DNA of 64,000 nt from Bacteroidales bacterium (GCA_016931575.1 JAFGEO010000055.1:45322-109321); one strand, 5' to 3'. Shown: positions 27,834-35,992, numbered from the stretch's first letter. The notes: generated from the letters alone by a model not told the origin. Translations and numbers: made by a program.

Positions 27834-28250
27834 CTAATTTTCCTCGCTGCATTCCTGAACAGCTTCGGTAAAAGCTTTCTGAAAGCTTTTCATCCACTCT
27901 TCATATTTCTTCTGGTTTGCAAAGAACTGCCATTGAACATCTGCCAGATCAGCCATAATAATCTGGGTGTTCAGGTATTCCTTATTCAGGCTGCTGATTT
28001 TTGTCCGAAGTTTAACGATCTCCTTTCGGTCATCCTCATCCTGATCGTCAAGTTGGTTGATCTTTTCCGCAAGTTCATTGTAATCTTCGATCAGTGACTT
28101 TTGTTTGCATTCCAGGGTGCCTAATTCTTTTCCGGTAATTTTCGGATCTTTGGGCAGTTGGTTTTTTCCGTCGGACTCACCTGATTTACATCCTGAAAAA
28201 AGGAAAAGGAAAAAGCTGATGGCCAGTGTGGCCAGGGTGATTTTTTTCAT
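27834..28250 (-). CDS. small helical lipoprotein, array member 1
   Basis: Not a named family. Lipobox FSGC puts the acylated cysteine at residue 21, as in all seven members. The body is helical and charged (DQDEDDRKEIVKLRTKI) and carries the two extra family cysteines, in TLECKQKSL and near the end in VQECSEEN. It shares the segment DDRKEI with members 4 and 6. A linker (KSGESDGKNQLPKDPK) separates lipid anchor and helices. No clear copy of the array leader stands upstream, only a degraded similarity near 28310-28360. Confidence 0.7.
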   Translation of the reverse strand: MKKITLATLAISFFLFLFSGCKSGESDGKNQLPKDPKITGKELGTLECKQKSLIEDYNELAEKINQLDDQDEDDRKEIVKLRTKISSLNKEYLNTQIIMADLADVQWQFFANQKKYEEWMKSFQKAFTEAVQECSEEN

Positions 28251-28376
28251 CTGTTCATTTTAAATATGAGAAAATTATTGGCAGTACCAGTCTATTCTTT
28301 TGTTGAGGCGGTCTGTTCCAGTCCGGCATATTTTCAGGTCCGCCAAAAGGAATCTGGTAAGATAATTCCCGTTCGT

Positions 28377-28790
28377 CTAGTAATAATCCTCGTAGTTAAA
28401 GGAGTCTTCCTCATCGTCAGGGGACGGATTCAGATCGTAGGGCAAATCAACGGTAGACTTAAATAATTTTGCTACTTCTTCCCACTGTTTCTCGTCCTCG
28501 AAATATTTTGAAAAGACCTTCAATGCAATTCTGTTCTTTTTCAGCTCATACTGGATAGCCTTCTTTCTTAGTTTATTCTCCTTCAGCATAAGTTTGGCAT
28601 ACTCCTCCCGGTTTTTGTCCTCCTGCGGGTATTTCAGTTTATATCGGGCAAGTTCATACTCCACCATGAGTTTTGCCTGCCTGACATGCAGCCGGGTCAT
28701 TTTTTTTACGCCATACTGAGGAGTGTTGCAGGCAGTGGTCAGGAAAATAACCGCGAGAGCAGCTAGTATCAGATTTATATTTCTTTTCAT
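28377..28790 (-). CDS. small helical lipoprotein, array member 2 (divergent)
   Basis: Lipobox FLTTAC (cysteine 21), then a basic, all-helical body (KLMVEYELARYKLKYPQEDKN onward) and an acidic tail ending DEEDSFNYEDYY. Unlike the others it lacks both extra cysteines and has a net basic middle, so it has drifted or changed role. A shared leader element is present 19 nt before the start codon. Its neighbours on both sides are members of the same array. Confidence 0.7.
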   Translation of the reverse strand: MKRNINLILAALAVIFLTTACNTPQYGVKKMTRLHVRQAKLMVEYELARYKLKYPQEDKNREEYAKLMLKENKLRKKAIQYELKKNRIALKVFSKYFEDEKQWEEVAKLFKSTVDLPYDLNPSPDDEEDSFNYEDYY

Positions 28791-28808
28791 CTTCGGATCT
28801 GTTTTGTT

Positions 28809-28866
28809 CTTACTCTTAAGGCTTTTCAGTTACGCCCCGTTTTTATAGTAGTTACCGGCGTCTACT
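28809..28866 (-). promoter_or_regulatory. array leader element, copy L5
   Basis: On the minus strand: AGTAG-loop-CTACT hairpin, A-rich spacer, GGGGCG, GAAAAGCC and a GAGTAAG tail, 19 nt before the ATG at 28790. It is the most divergent copy on the 3' side, but the hairpin is kept by a compensating change (A-U closing pair). Confidence 0.6.
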
Positions 28867-28915
28867 TTTTTTTCATGTTTCGGGAGGGAAAAACGATTAC
28901 TATGGTACATGCGGA

Positions 28916-29350
28916 TCAATAATCGTAATCGTCATTGAAGTCATCGTAAAAGTCTTCCTCGTCTTCGTCCTTCTCCTTGCATTTCTTCATGGCTTTTTCC
29001 TTGGCATTTGTGTAGTCTTCTTCCCATTTTTCGTATTCTTTCTCATCTTCATACACTTTCCAGCCTTTGGAAAAAAGGTCATCAATTTTTAGTTCCAGTT
29101 TGGCCATATCCTCATCGAGCTCATAGATCTCTTCTGTCAGATCGACATATTTTTTTCTGTCTGCTTTCTTCTCCAGGTCGAGATCTTCACGCTTTTCATC
29201 CAGTTTTCCCCGTTCTTTGGAGAGGTCTTTGATTTCACATTCAAGATCTCCGGCTTTCTCTCCCAGTTTTTCAGGATCGTTATTACTGCAACTCATGAAT
29301 AAGCTTGTCAGAAGGAGCGATGCAATAAACAGGGGTAAGAATCTTTTCAT
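28916..29350 (-). CDS. small helical lipoprotein, array member 3
   Basis: Lipobox LFMSC (cysteine 21), then NNDPEKLGEKAGDLECEIKD, the family opening with the first extra cysteine. Two long charged helices follow (DLTEEIYELDEDMAKLELKI) and the second cysteine is in AMKKCKEKDED. The tail is strongly acidic and tyrosine-rich (DFYDDFNDDYDY). It is closest to member 6, which has the same DD/SKxWKVxEDE turn. A leader element stands 22 nt upstream. Function unknown; periplasmic side of a membrane. Confidence 0.75.
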   Translation of the reverse strand: MKRFLPLFIASLLLTSLFMSCSNNDPEKLGEKAGDLECEIKDLSKERGKLDEKREDLDLEKKADRKKYVDLTEEIYELDEDMAKLELKIDDLFSKGWKVYEDEKEYEKWEEDYTNAKEKAMKKCKEKDEDEEDFYDDFNDDYDY

Positions 29351-29371
29351 CGTGTTTCAGTATTAGGTTTT

Positions 29372-29424
29372 CCTACTCATATGGCTTTTCGGATTCCGCC
29401 TTTTGCAGACCTGTCGAGGTCAGG
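29372..29424 (-). promoter_or_regulatory. array leader element, copy L4
   Basis: The minus strand has the conserved block GGCGGAATCCGAAAAGCC and tail GAGTAGG, 22 nt before the ATG at 29350. The upstream hairpin differs completely in sequence (GACCT-CGAC-AGGTC) but sits in the same place, so structure rather than sequence is kept there. Confidence 0.6.
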
Positions 29425-29545
29425 ATTTATTTTGTTCTTGTGCTTCATCAAATTTGCGGATTTTCTTTCAAAGTTCCATGAATTTCTTTCGAAGCTTTCT
29501 GGATTAGGTCACCATTCAGGATATCCCATTGTGAGGATTAAAAAC

Positions 29546-29591
29546 AAATTCTGCGACCCCGCATTTTTTAAAACACCAGGCCGCAGAATTT
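29546..29591 (-). terminator. putative terminator of gene 29653-30048
   Basis: AAATTCTGCG (29546-29555) and CGCAGAATTT (29582-29591) form a perfect 10-bp stem with a 26-nt loop; the minus strand continues into a T-rich stretch (GTTTTTAATCC). It lies 62 nt past the stop codon. Confidence 0.5.
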
Positions 29592-29652
29592 CAATTAACA
29601 GTTGCAGATCAGAAATCTGCCCCCGCTTGCAATGGTAATGTCAGCGGAATTC

Positions 29653-30048
29653 CTAATCTCCGTCTACTTCTTTGTCGTAGCACTTATCCTTTATGTATTC
29701 CTCCATGGCCTTTTCAAGCTCTTCCTCATAGTCGTCATATGCTTTTTCATCGTCATACTTTTTGAGAAGGGCTTTGTTGAGTTTCATGGCTTTCATACTA
29801 AGTTCCATGCTTTCAAGCTGAATATCCAGAAGGTCAATCTGAATATCCTCGATTTCTTTCCGGTCGTCTTCATCCTCCTGATCAAGTTTGTATAATTCTT
29901 TTCTCAGATCAGAGGCTTCTTTGTTTAGTTCTCTTTGTTCGCAGGTAATTTTCCCCATCTTTTTACCGATACGTTTGGGGCCTTTGCAATTGGTGAATAA
30001 AAAAACAAGCATGAGAGCACTAATAGAAAATAACATAAATCTTTTCAT
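29653..30048 (-). CDS. small helical lipoprotein, array member 4
   Basis: Lipobox LFTNC (cysteine 21), then the family opening GPKRIGKKMGKITCEQRELN with the first extra cysteine, a charged helix containing DDRKEIEDIQIDLLDIQ, a second helix (KAYDDYEEELEKAMEEYIKD) and the second cysteine in DKCYDKE. 131 residues. A leader element begins 22 nt upstream of the ATG. The pair of cysteines framing two helices suggests a disulfide-clasped helical hairpin on the periplasmic side. Confidence 0.75.
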   Translation of the reverse strand: MKRFMLFSISALMLVFLFTNCKGPKRIGKKMGKITCEQRELNKEASDLRKELYKLDQEDEDDRKEIEDIQIDLLDIQLESMELSMKAMKLNKALLKKYDDEKAYDDYEEELEKAMEEYIKDKCYDKEVDGD

Positions 30049-30069
30049 AGATAACTCAATTATAGTTTA

Positions 30070-30129
30070 CCTACTCGTATGGCTTTTCGGATTCCGCCCC
30101 TTTTTTTATAGTAGTTACAGGACTCTACC
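30070..30129 (-). promoter_or_regulatory. array leader element, copy L3
   Basis: On the minus strand GGTAG-loop-CTACT hairpin, A7 spacer, GGGGCGGAATCCGAAAAGCC and tail GAGTAGG, 22 nt before the ATG at 30048. Confidence 0.65.
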
Positions 30130-30200
30130 TTATGATAAAGGGAAAAATTGATTGTAAGGGTATGTTAATTACACTGAATGATCAGGCGGGAAAATGCCGG

Positions 30201-30575
30201 TTAATCACATTCCTTATACTCTTTCTTAAAGGCTTTTTCGGCTTCATCCGAGAAATCTTCATAATCTTCCTTGTCGTCGTAGTTGCGATATGCCTGAATT
30301 TGAATGTCGATGCTTTTCAGGCTAAGCTTGCTGATTTTTTTATTGAGTTTTTCGATATCCATCTGAATATCTGCGTATTCCCCTCTATCGTCCTCTTTAT
30401 CCAGATCCAGTTTAGCGGCATCTTTTTGAAGATCAGAGATTTCTTCCCTGAGTTCTTTTTCTTCACAGGAAAGTTTTGCGACTTTTTTACCTAAAGATTT
30501 TGGGCTCCTGCCACACGAGGTACCTAATGACAAAAGGAACGTGCCTATAATCAGGAATATAATTGTTCGTTTCAT
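30201..30575 (-). CDS. small helical lipoprotein, array member 5
   Basis: Start placed at the ATG at 30575, which gives MKRTIIFLIIG and a lipobox SLGTSC (cysteine 21) in register with the other members; the frame is open further upstream to 30653 without signal character. The family opening is SPKSLGKKVAKLSCEEKELR, then DDRGEYADIQMDIEKLNKKI, with the final cysteine in YKECD. It has no leader copy of its own; its start is 91 nt after the stop of member 6, so it is probably cotranscribed from that promoter. Confidence 0.75.
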   Translation of the reverse strand: MKRTIIFLIIGTFLLSLGTSCGRSPKSLGKKVAKLSCEEKELREEISDLQKDAAKLDLDKEDDRGEYADIQMDIEKLNKKISKLSLKSIDIQIQAYRNYDDKEDYEDFSDEAEKAFKKEYKECD

Positions 30576-30666
30576 ATGCTTTATTTTAAAATTATGTAAT
30601 AAAAAAAAATAAGGTATGGATTCATGAAAGGTATCCGCTATGCGGAAGACCATGGCAAGTGCTTAA

Positions 30667-31038
30667 TTATTTACACTCGTCATAAGCATCATCATAAGCA
30701 TCCTCAAAATCTTCCAACCAATCATCGTACTTATCCTCATCGTCGAATACTTTCCATTTTTTGCTTTCAATGTCATCCTGCTTCAGTTCCAGCTTAAGGA
30801 TTTTCTTCTGGAGCTTTAACTGTTTGATCATAAGTTTTTCAATTTCTTTACGGTCACCCTTGTCATCTTCATCAAGGTCATTCATGTCGTCTCGAAGGTC
30901 GTCGTATTCTTCTTCCAGCTCGTCAATCTGGCAGTCGAGTTTAGCATATTTTTTGCCCAAGCTTTCAGGATTATTGCAGGCAGTGAATAAGCCTATCATA
31001 CAGATTAGTATGATGAATAAAAAAGGAATTCTTCTCAT
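30667..31038 (-). CDS. small helical lipoprotein, array member 6
   Basis: Lipobox LFTAC (cysteine 21), opening NNPESLGKKYAKLDCQIDEL with the first extra cysteine, a very acidic helix (DLRDDMNDLDEDDKGDRKEI), a leucine/lysine helix (LKLQKKILKLELKQDD), and a final cysteine in YDDAYDECK. 123 residues. A leader copy lies 23 nt upstream. Likely first gene of a two-gene unit with member 5. Confidence 0.75.
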   Translation of the reverse strand: MRRIPFLFIILICMIGLFTACNNPESLGKKYAKLDCQIDELEEEYDDLRDDMNDLDEDDKGDRKEIEKLMIKQLKLQKKILKLELKQDDIESKKWKVFDDEDKYDDWLEDFEDAYDDAYDECK

Positions 31039-31060
31039 GCGGTGTCTAGATTAAGGTTTA

Positions 31061-31120
31061 CCTACTCATAAGGCTTTTCGGATTCCGCCCCGTTTTAAAA
31101 GGTAGTGACTGGACTCTACC
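31061..31120 (-). promoter_or_regulatory. array leader element, copy L2
   Basis: On the minus strand GGTAG-loop-CTACC hairpin (G-C closing pair, where L1 and L3 have G-U), spacer TTTTAAAA, then GGGGCGGAATCCGAAAAGCC and tail GAGTAGG, 23 nt before the ATG at 31038. Confidence 0.65.
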
Positions 31121-31452
31121 ATCCAAAAAACCAGCGGGAGTCAGGATACTTATAGTATAATCCTGATGCCGGGACCTGGTTTTCACTTTTAAATGTACAA
31201 AAGTTTCTTAAACCACCAAGGGCATTTACGGCTTATTGGAGCATCTGAAAGTGAGCATCCGCCTGAGCGGCAGGTCACAGAGGTCAGGGGAAACTCCTGA
31301 TTATCCAAGCATTCCTGCTTAAGTTCAAATCCAGATCCTTCCCTGATTTTTTTATCAACAGATATCAACAGGGGAAAAGAAAGTTGGCTATTAATGCCTT
31401 CTTTGAAGTGCATTAAACAGGGGCTGGCCGGTATTCGTGTGGGTAAATAATA

Positions 31453-31489
31453 TTTCCGGCCCAGAAGGAAATACCCCCTGAGCCGGAAA
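31453..31489 (-). terminator. putative terminator of gene 31511-31819
   Basis: TTTCCGGC (31453-31460) pairs with GCCGGAAA (31482-31489), 22 nt past the stop codon; the minus strand continues TATTATTT, a weak T tract. Confidence 0.5.
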
Positions 31490-31510
31490 AATTTGCTCTT
31501 TGTTTCGATA

Positions 31511-31819
31511 TTATTCGAACATAGAAGGATCCATTTCCTTCAGCATGTCGATCTCATCCTGTTTTTTACAGTCTTTAGCATCTTTTGCTTCATCAACTAC
31601 AGCTTCCAGGTATTCTTTCATCCACTCTTTCTTCTCCTTATCGTCCATGTCTTTGGTAACCTCGTCCATGTCTTTTTCTAATTCATCGAAGGCCTCTTCG
31701 TCTCCGTCGCAAACAGCTTCAACCATTTTTTTAGCCATTTTCTTAGGGCTGTTACCGCAGTTTGTCATAAGGAAAGAGACCATTAAGGCGGCGACAAATA
31801 ACAGAGTAATTTTTTTCAT
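31511..31819 (-). CDS. small helical lipoprotein, array member 7
   Basis: The shortest member (102 residues). Lipobox LMTNC (cysteine 21), then GNSPKKMAKKMVEAVCDGDEE with the first extra cysteine, one acidic helix (FDELEKDMDEVTKDMDDKEK), and the second cysteine in AKDCKKQDE. Probably the original 5' gene of the array, since it lies furthest upstream and has the leader 25 nt before its ATG. Function unknown. Confidence 0.75.
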   Translation of the reverse strand: MKKITLLFVAALMVSFLMTNCGNSPKKMAKKMVEAVCDGDEEAFDELEKDMDEVTKDMDDKEKKEWMKEYLEAVVDEAKDAKDCKKQDEIDMLKEMDPSMFE

Positions 31820-31843
31820 AATTAGTACAATAATTTAAGTTGT

Positions 31844-31902
31844 CCTACTCATAAGGCTTTTCGGATACGCCCCGTTTTTTTAGTAGTTTCAGGACTCTAC
31901 CT
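31844..31902 (-). promoter_or_regulatory. array leader element, copy L1
   Basis: On the minus strand GGTAG-loop-CTACT hairpin, A7 spacer, GGGGCGTATCCGAAAAGCC and tail GAGTAGG, 25 nt before the ATG at 31819. Confidence 0.65.
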
Positions 31903-32070
31903 GTAACCTTCCCATTTAGGAGAAGAGAAGGCTGGAATCAGTCAGATGTAAGGTAACTGTATGGCTTACCTCATAAATTTAATGAAGTTTATTATTAAAT
32001 CTGAAACTATTTTTTAAGAATTTTTAGCATTTCCGCATATAGTTTTGATACTGAATAAGATGCCGGATTG

Positions 32071-34005
32071 TTATTCTCCATGCTGGAAAAGGGCTTCCAG
32101 CTCCCTGTTGACGTTTTCTGCAGTCTCACTGTCTGGCACGTACTGATTACAGAGTAGCGACATTCTGTAAAAAATTGCTTGTTTGGCAGGAAGCTCATAG
32201 GTTTCATCTTTGGTGTCCTCCAGGACCACATCCAGAAGTTTTTTTATATGCCACTCTCCCTTTTGAGGTTCACCCATCACGAACCAGGCCTGAGCCAGCG
32301 CAAGATAATTCCAGTCGGGGTCAAGTTTGTCAGGGTTAAAATTCTGATCACAATAGTCCAGAATATTCATGGCATTTTCTATCTTGCCCTCCGAAGCCAG
32401 TTTGTTTGCCAGTTGACTATACGTATTCAGGAGAATTGAATAAACCATCTGCATGGTTTTCTCCGGTTTTTTATTAAGGTTTATGGGATAATTTATCTTA
32501 TTATACAGAATGTCATACTGCCTTGCGGTATTCATCATATCGCAAGGGTAGGGCATCAGCTTATAGGCAAGTCCTTCCTGTTGCAGATAGTTTTTAAATC
32601 CGAAGGATTGTGGCAGATAAGGATTTGTAAAATAAACAGGACGAATAAAACCCTGGCTATTGATAATATCGAGGACTGCCAAATCACTCCTTGTCACGAT
32701 ACTATTCTGAAGAAAAACCGGTAAACTGTAGGACTGACCAGGAGTCTGATTGTAAAATAGCTCAAAATCAGGAATACCAGATGAATAGATATCCATGCTC
32801 AGTTTCCTTCCAGGTATATAATCCCTTTTGGCGTTGTATAACTGTAACTTGGTGGAGGGATCATCGGAGACAATGAAGTCAATCATATCTCCCAAATTTA
32901 AGGAGGCGTTGGAATTGTTTTCTTTCACGTATATATAATCGGCTCTTGAGTCATTATAAAATGAATCCGGGATTTGCATCTTGACAGGTTGGTCGACAAA
33001 ATCCTTTTTTCTCAGGTGTGAGATATAACGGGGAGCATAAAGCAATGACAGGTTGATAACCGATACATCCTGACGGTTGCCCAAAACCTCCTGAATGTAT
33101 AATAAAGGATAGGTGTCATTGTCTCCGTTGGTGAAAAGGATAGCATTGCTATCGCACGAATTCAGGTACCTTCTGGCTTGATCCAGCATGAAGGTATCAT
33201 ATAGACCTTCTTTAAGTTCTTTTTTTGCTTCGTTACGATTTTGAAAATATTTCAGAATCAGGTAATTGTGAACATATTCATTGGCATATGAAGTACTGAT
33301 GTTCCCTATAGAAGTCTCAAAATCAGGATTAAGATCCAGGAGTTTTTTATAGGTTTCTGTTGATTTATGAGCGTACTTCCTGAAGGTCTTTAATTGCTCT
33401 TCATCCAGGGCATTCTGCCCCTTAGGCAGATCCATTTGGAGCTCTTCAAGAGCGGTGCCAAACTGGTTAGATACTAACTCTGTAGTATAGTTGGAATATG
33501 CGCGAGCCAGGGCATTCAGCATCGTGTCGGAGAGATTGGATTTATTTCCATAGTCATCGATCACATCTTTATGCCAACCGGGATAACCGTAATAGGGGAC
33601 ATTGTCGAAATTGTATGCGGAACTTCTTTGTCGCAGCTGCTCTATACGGCGGGGGTCTTTATTCCCGGATCCTGCAGCGGGATAGTCCAGCTTTTTATAG
33701 GATTTATTTCTCGCAGACCAGAAAAGCTGATCCTTAAGGACTTTCTCGGAGCCTTCACCGTTTTCATCTTCTTCGATTGTCGTCTCTGCGATGTGCCATC
33801 CATCTCTCTTTTTTATTAGTTTTAGCTGGTTTTGAGGAGGGATAGCATCCCATGAATAGTTGTCTGCTAAGAAAGATATCACTACTTCAAATTTCGGGTA
33901 ATCAGGCAGCTTAACAGGCTTATTATCGCTTTTTTCGGATGGCTTACAGCCTGAGATGTATTGTAGGATAAGTACACAACAAATAATGTTTGACAGGCTT
34001 TTCAT
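32071..34005 (-). CDS. lipoprotein resembling the soluble C-terminal region of GT117/DUF2723 proteins
   Basis: A 644-residue lipoprotein (lipobox YISGC, cysteine 20). The middle shows ILFTNGDNDTYPLLYIQEVL and VSVINLSLLYAPRYISHLRK, and later LDIINSQGFIRPVYFTN and YLQQEGLAYKLMPYP. In DUF2723 (GT117) proteins these motifs follow the membrane glycosyltransferase domain; here that membrane part is absent and a lipid anchor replaces it. The C-terminus is TPR-like helical (ANKLASEGKIENAMNILDY). The role of this region is unknown, perhaps protein or glycan binding at the cell surface or periplasm. Confidence 0.75.
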   Translation of the reverse strand: MKSLSNIICCVLILQYISGCKPSEKSDNKPVKLPDYPKFEVVISFLADNYSWDAIPPQNQLKLIKKRDGWHIAETTIEEDENGEGSEKVLKDQLFWSARNKSYKKLDYPAAGSGNKDPRRIEQLRQRSSAYNFDNVPYYGYPGWHKDVIDDYGNKSNLSDTMLNALARAYSNYTTELVSNQFGTALEELQMDLPKGQNALDEEQLKTFRKYAHKSTETYKKLLDLNPDFETSIGNISTSYANEYVHNYLILKYFQNRNEAKKELKEGLYDTFMLDQARRYLNSCDSNAILFTNGDNDTYPLLYIQEVLGNRQDVSVINLSLLYAPRYISHLRKKDFVDQPVKMQIPDSFYNDSRADYIYVKENNSNASLNLGDMIDFIVSDDPSTKLQLYNAKRDYIPGRKLSMDIYSSGIPDFELFYNQTPGQSYSLPVFLQNSIVTRSDLAVLDIINSQGFIRPVYFTNPYLPQSFGFKNYLQQEGLAYKLMPYPCDMMNTARQYDILYNKINYPINLNKKPEKTMQMVYSILLNTYSQLANKLASEGKIENAMNILDYCDQNFNPDKLDPDWNYLALAQAWFVMGEPQKGEWHIKKLLDVVLEDTKDETYELPAKQAIFYRMSLLCNQYVPDSETAENVNRELEALFQHGE

Positions 34006-34073
34006 AACAAGAGGATTTTAATTTATATAACAAGTAAGGAAAAACATCATAAAGTGATGCATCACAGGGGATG

Positions 34074-35864
34074 TTATTCAATAATGACTTTCTTATTCTT
34101 AGGGTATCTCACCTCATATTTAACGATTAGCTCTTTGGTTTCATTGGGTTGCAGTGAGATTTCCCACTCGAGTTCCCCGTTGTCCTTATTCATTTTAGCT
34201 CCAGCCAGCTCAATTGTTTCTACTTCAATTTCCTTGGTTGTGGAGACCGGGACCTGATCAAAAATGGTAGTGGTTACCGCATAGCTTTTGTTATTCCTGA
34301 TGGTGATCTTATTGGCAATGGTCTCCTTCCGGTTAACGCCGATAAACTGGCTGGAGGAGAAATCGGTCAGCTTTTCCCGCTTTATGCTGATGTTATTGTC
34401 AATCCCAAACGATAACTCAAGGGTATCCTGGAACTGTTGGGTGTTAAGGGTGGATTTACCCACATAGGAGTCTTCAAGGTAAATATTCATTTCTCCGTCA
34501 AGCAGGTTGGCCTTGTACCAGTCGGTCAGCTCAGCGATCAGATAAACATGTTCGGACAATTTTGGAACTGACTGATATACGAAACCTGCATCGAGCTTTG
34601 CCTCTTTATAGCTTACACTGGTGGTTTTGCTGTTCGAGACAATGGTCTGTTTGGCATCAACGGTGAACTCTGCTGAGGTTTCACGCCTGGAGGTGATGGT
34701 CATAGGCACGGATGATTTCTCTGTTCCGCCTTTTTTTGTGGTAATCAGAACCACACCATTGCCGGCATCACTGCCATAGATGGCGGAAGATGATGCGTCT
34801 TTCAGGACCTCCATGCTGGCAATATCATCGGGATTTATGCCTGAAATGTCGTCCACCGGCATACCATCTAACACATATAGGGGTTCAGCCTCATTAACCG
34901 ATGAGATGCCGCGTATCTGCATCTGCGGGGCGGCACCAGGGGCGTCCCTTTTTACCATAACTCCCGCAGCCTGACCTGACAGTGAACTGGAAATCTGCGG
35001 GTAGTAAAACTGAAGATAAAAAGTCTGGAGTTCCGGGATCTGAGCCGAAACATTGGTTTTCGATGTGGAGAGGGTCAGGCCCACATCTTTCCAATCGATG
35101 CCGGTATTCTGCTGGATATTGGCCTTATACGTGATCTTAAGGGGCTCGTTCACACCCATGAAACGAATGTCGTAGGAGGGGTACCAGTTGCTGTTATCCA
35201 CGACATAGGTAAACTTTAATTTTGAGCTTTTCGCCTGCTTTGAGTCAAGGGTGATGAGGATTGTCCCGGAGGGCAGGTCATTGCGCCGGCTAATGGAGTT
35301 AACCTGGGCCGAGAGTTTAGCCTTTTCCTTCTCATAGACCTCAACCTGCCTGCTCCGTTTCAGGAGCTCCAGTTTGAGGCTTTCCAAGGATGAGCCGTAG
35401 TAGGTGTTCATCGACTTAAAGGTCTCAGGGTTCATTGCCTGCTCTTTTCCGGTGACGGTTTTGTTGGCTTCCAGGAACTGCAACTTGTCCCCGAGGATAT
35501 CCATCCTTACCTTTTCTTCTTCAATCAGGTCCTCAAGGCTTTCGATCTTTTCCTTCAGACCTGCGATCTCTTCACTTTTCTCCAGTTCATTTACATAGTC
35601 ATTCTGATGCTGAACATTCAGAATAGCAAACGATCCGTCACCATCAATGCGAATGCTTTCCTTTCTGATATAGGGGGATAATCCGGTTAGTTTGAAGATC
35701 GTCTGCCCGGAAGAAAAAGAGATGGCGGCCTCCCTCTCAATCTGCGCACCCTGGGTGAAAACGGTTACATGTTTTATTGTGGAACTGGTTTCTTTTGGAT
35801 CCTGGGCCTTTGAAAGCTGGCAGAGGGCTATGCTGATCAGCCCGATTAAAACTATTTTTCGCAT
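34074..35864 (-). CDS. DUF4139/DUF4140 protein with inserted SusC-type TonB plug
   Basis: Exported protein of the MuiA-like family (signal peptide ending LSKAQ). Order: DUF4140 N-terminal domain (residues 28-100, VTVFTQGAQIEREA), a coiled coil (about 93-190), DUF4139 beginning FTYVVDNSNWYPSYDIRF, then at about 299-379 a SusC-like plug with IRGISSVNEAEPLYVLDGMP and LKDASSSAIYGSDAGNGVVL, after which DUF4139 resumes. There is no TonB barrel. The plug copy may interact with a SusD-like or barrel partner. It lies 68 nt upstream of the GT117-like lipoprotein on the same strand. Confidence 0.85.
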   Translation of the reverse strand: MRKIVLIGLISIALCQLSKAQDPKETSSTIKHVTVFTQGAQIEREAAISFSSGQTIFKLTGLSPYIRKESIRIDGDGSFAILNVQHQNDYVNELEKSEEIAGLKEKIESLEDLIEEEKVRMDILGDKLQFLEANKTVTGKEQAMNPETFKSMNTYYGSSLESLKLELLKRSRQVEVYEKEKAKLSAQVNSISRRNDLPSGTILITLDSKQAKSSKLKFTYVVDNSNWYPSYDIRFMGVNEPLKITYKANIQQNTGIDWKDVGLTLSTSKTNVSAQIPELQTFYLQFYYPQISSSLSGQAAGVMVKRDAPGAAPQMQIRGISSVNEAEPLYVLDGMPVDDISGINPDDIASMEVLKDASSSAIYGSDAGNGVVLITTKKGGTEKSSVPMTITSRRETSAEFTVDAKQTIVSNSKTTSVSYKEAKLDAGFVYQSVPKLSEHVYLIAELTDWYKANLLDGEMNIYLEDSYVGKSTLNTQQFQDTLELSFGIDNNISIKREKLTDFSSSQFIGVNRKETIANKITIRNNKSYAVTTTIFDQVPVSTTKEIEVETIELAGAKMNKDNGELEWEISLQPNETKELIVKYEVRYPKNKKVIIE

Positions 35865-35992
35865 GGTCTTCTGAGTTTAATGAAGTTACTGGTTAGGTTT
35901 ACCTCCGGCGAGGAAAATATCAGCTCCAAGATACGAAAGTTTTGCGTATTGGATGCAGCCTGCGCGGATTATTGGGGTTAAGGCCCCAGACC

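Larger units (their letters stand above)
29351..29652. other. 302-nt intergenic region in the lipoprotein array
   Basis: Holds leader copy L4 (29372-29424), belonging to the gene starting at 29350, and a terminator-like inverted repeat (29546-29591) for the gene ending at 29653. Nothing else is recognisable. Confidence 0.6.
31039..31510. other. 472-nt intergenic region in the lipoprotein array
   Basis: Contains leader copy L2 (31061-31120), a hairpin TCAGGAT...ATCCTGA (31141-31166) just upstream of it, and a terminator-like stem (31453-31489) for the gene ending at 31511. A 74-codon ORF at 31189-31413 has no coding character and is not called. Confidence 0.6.

Noticed and set aside
31189..31413. 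74-codon ORF on the minus strand in the lipoprotein array gap
   Set aside because: No signal peptide, no array-type features and no leader or terminator of its own; low-complexity chance ORF in an intergenic region that holds regulatory elements.
28809..31902. Identity of the array leader with a known riboswitch such as the c-di-GMP (GEMM) class
   Set aside because: Blocks such as GAAAAGCC recall part of GEMM, but the conserved ACGCACAGGGCAAACC-type core is missing; no known class fits.
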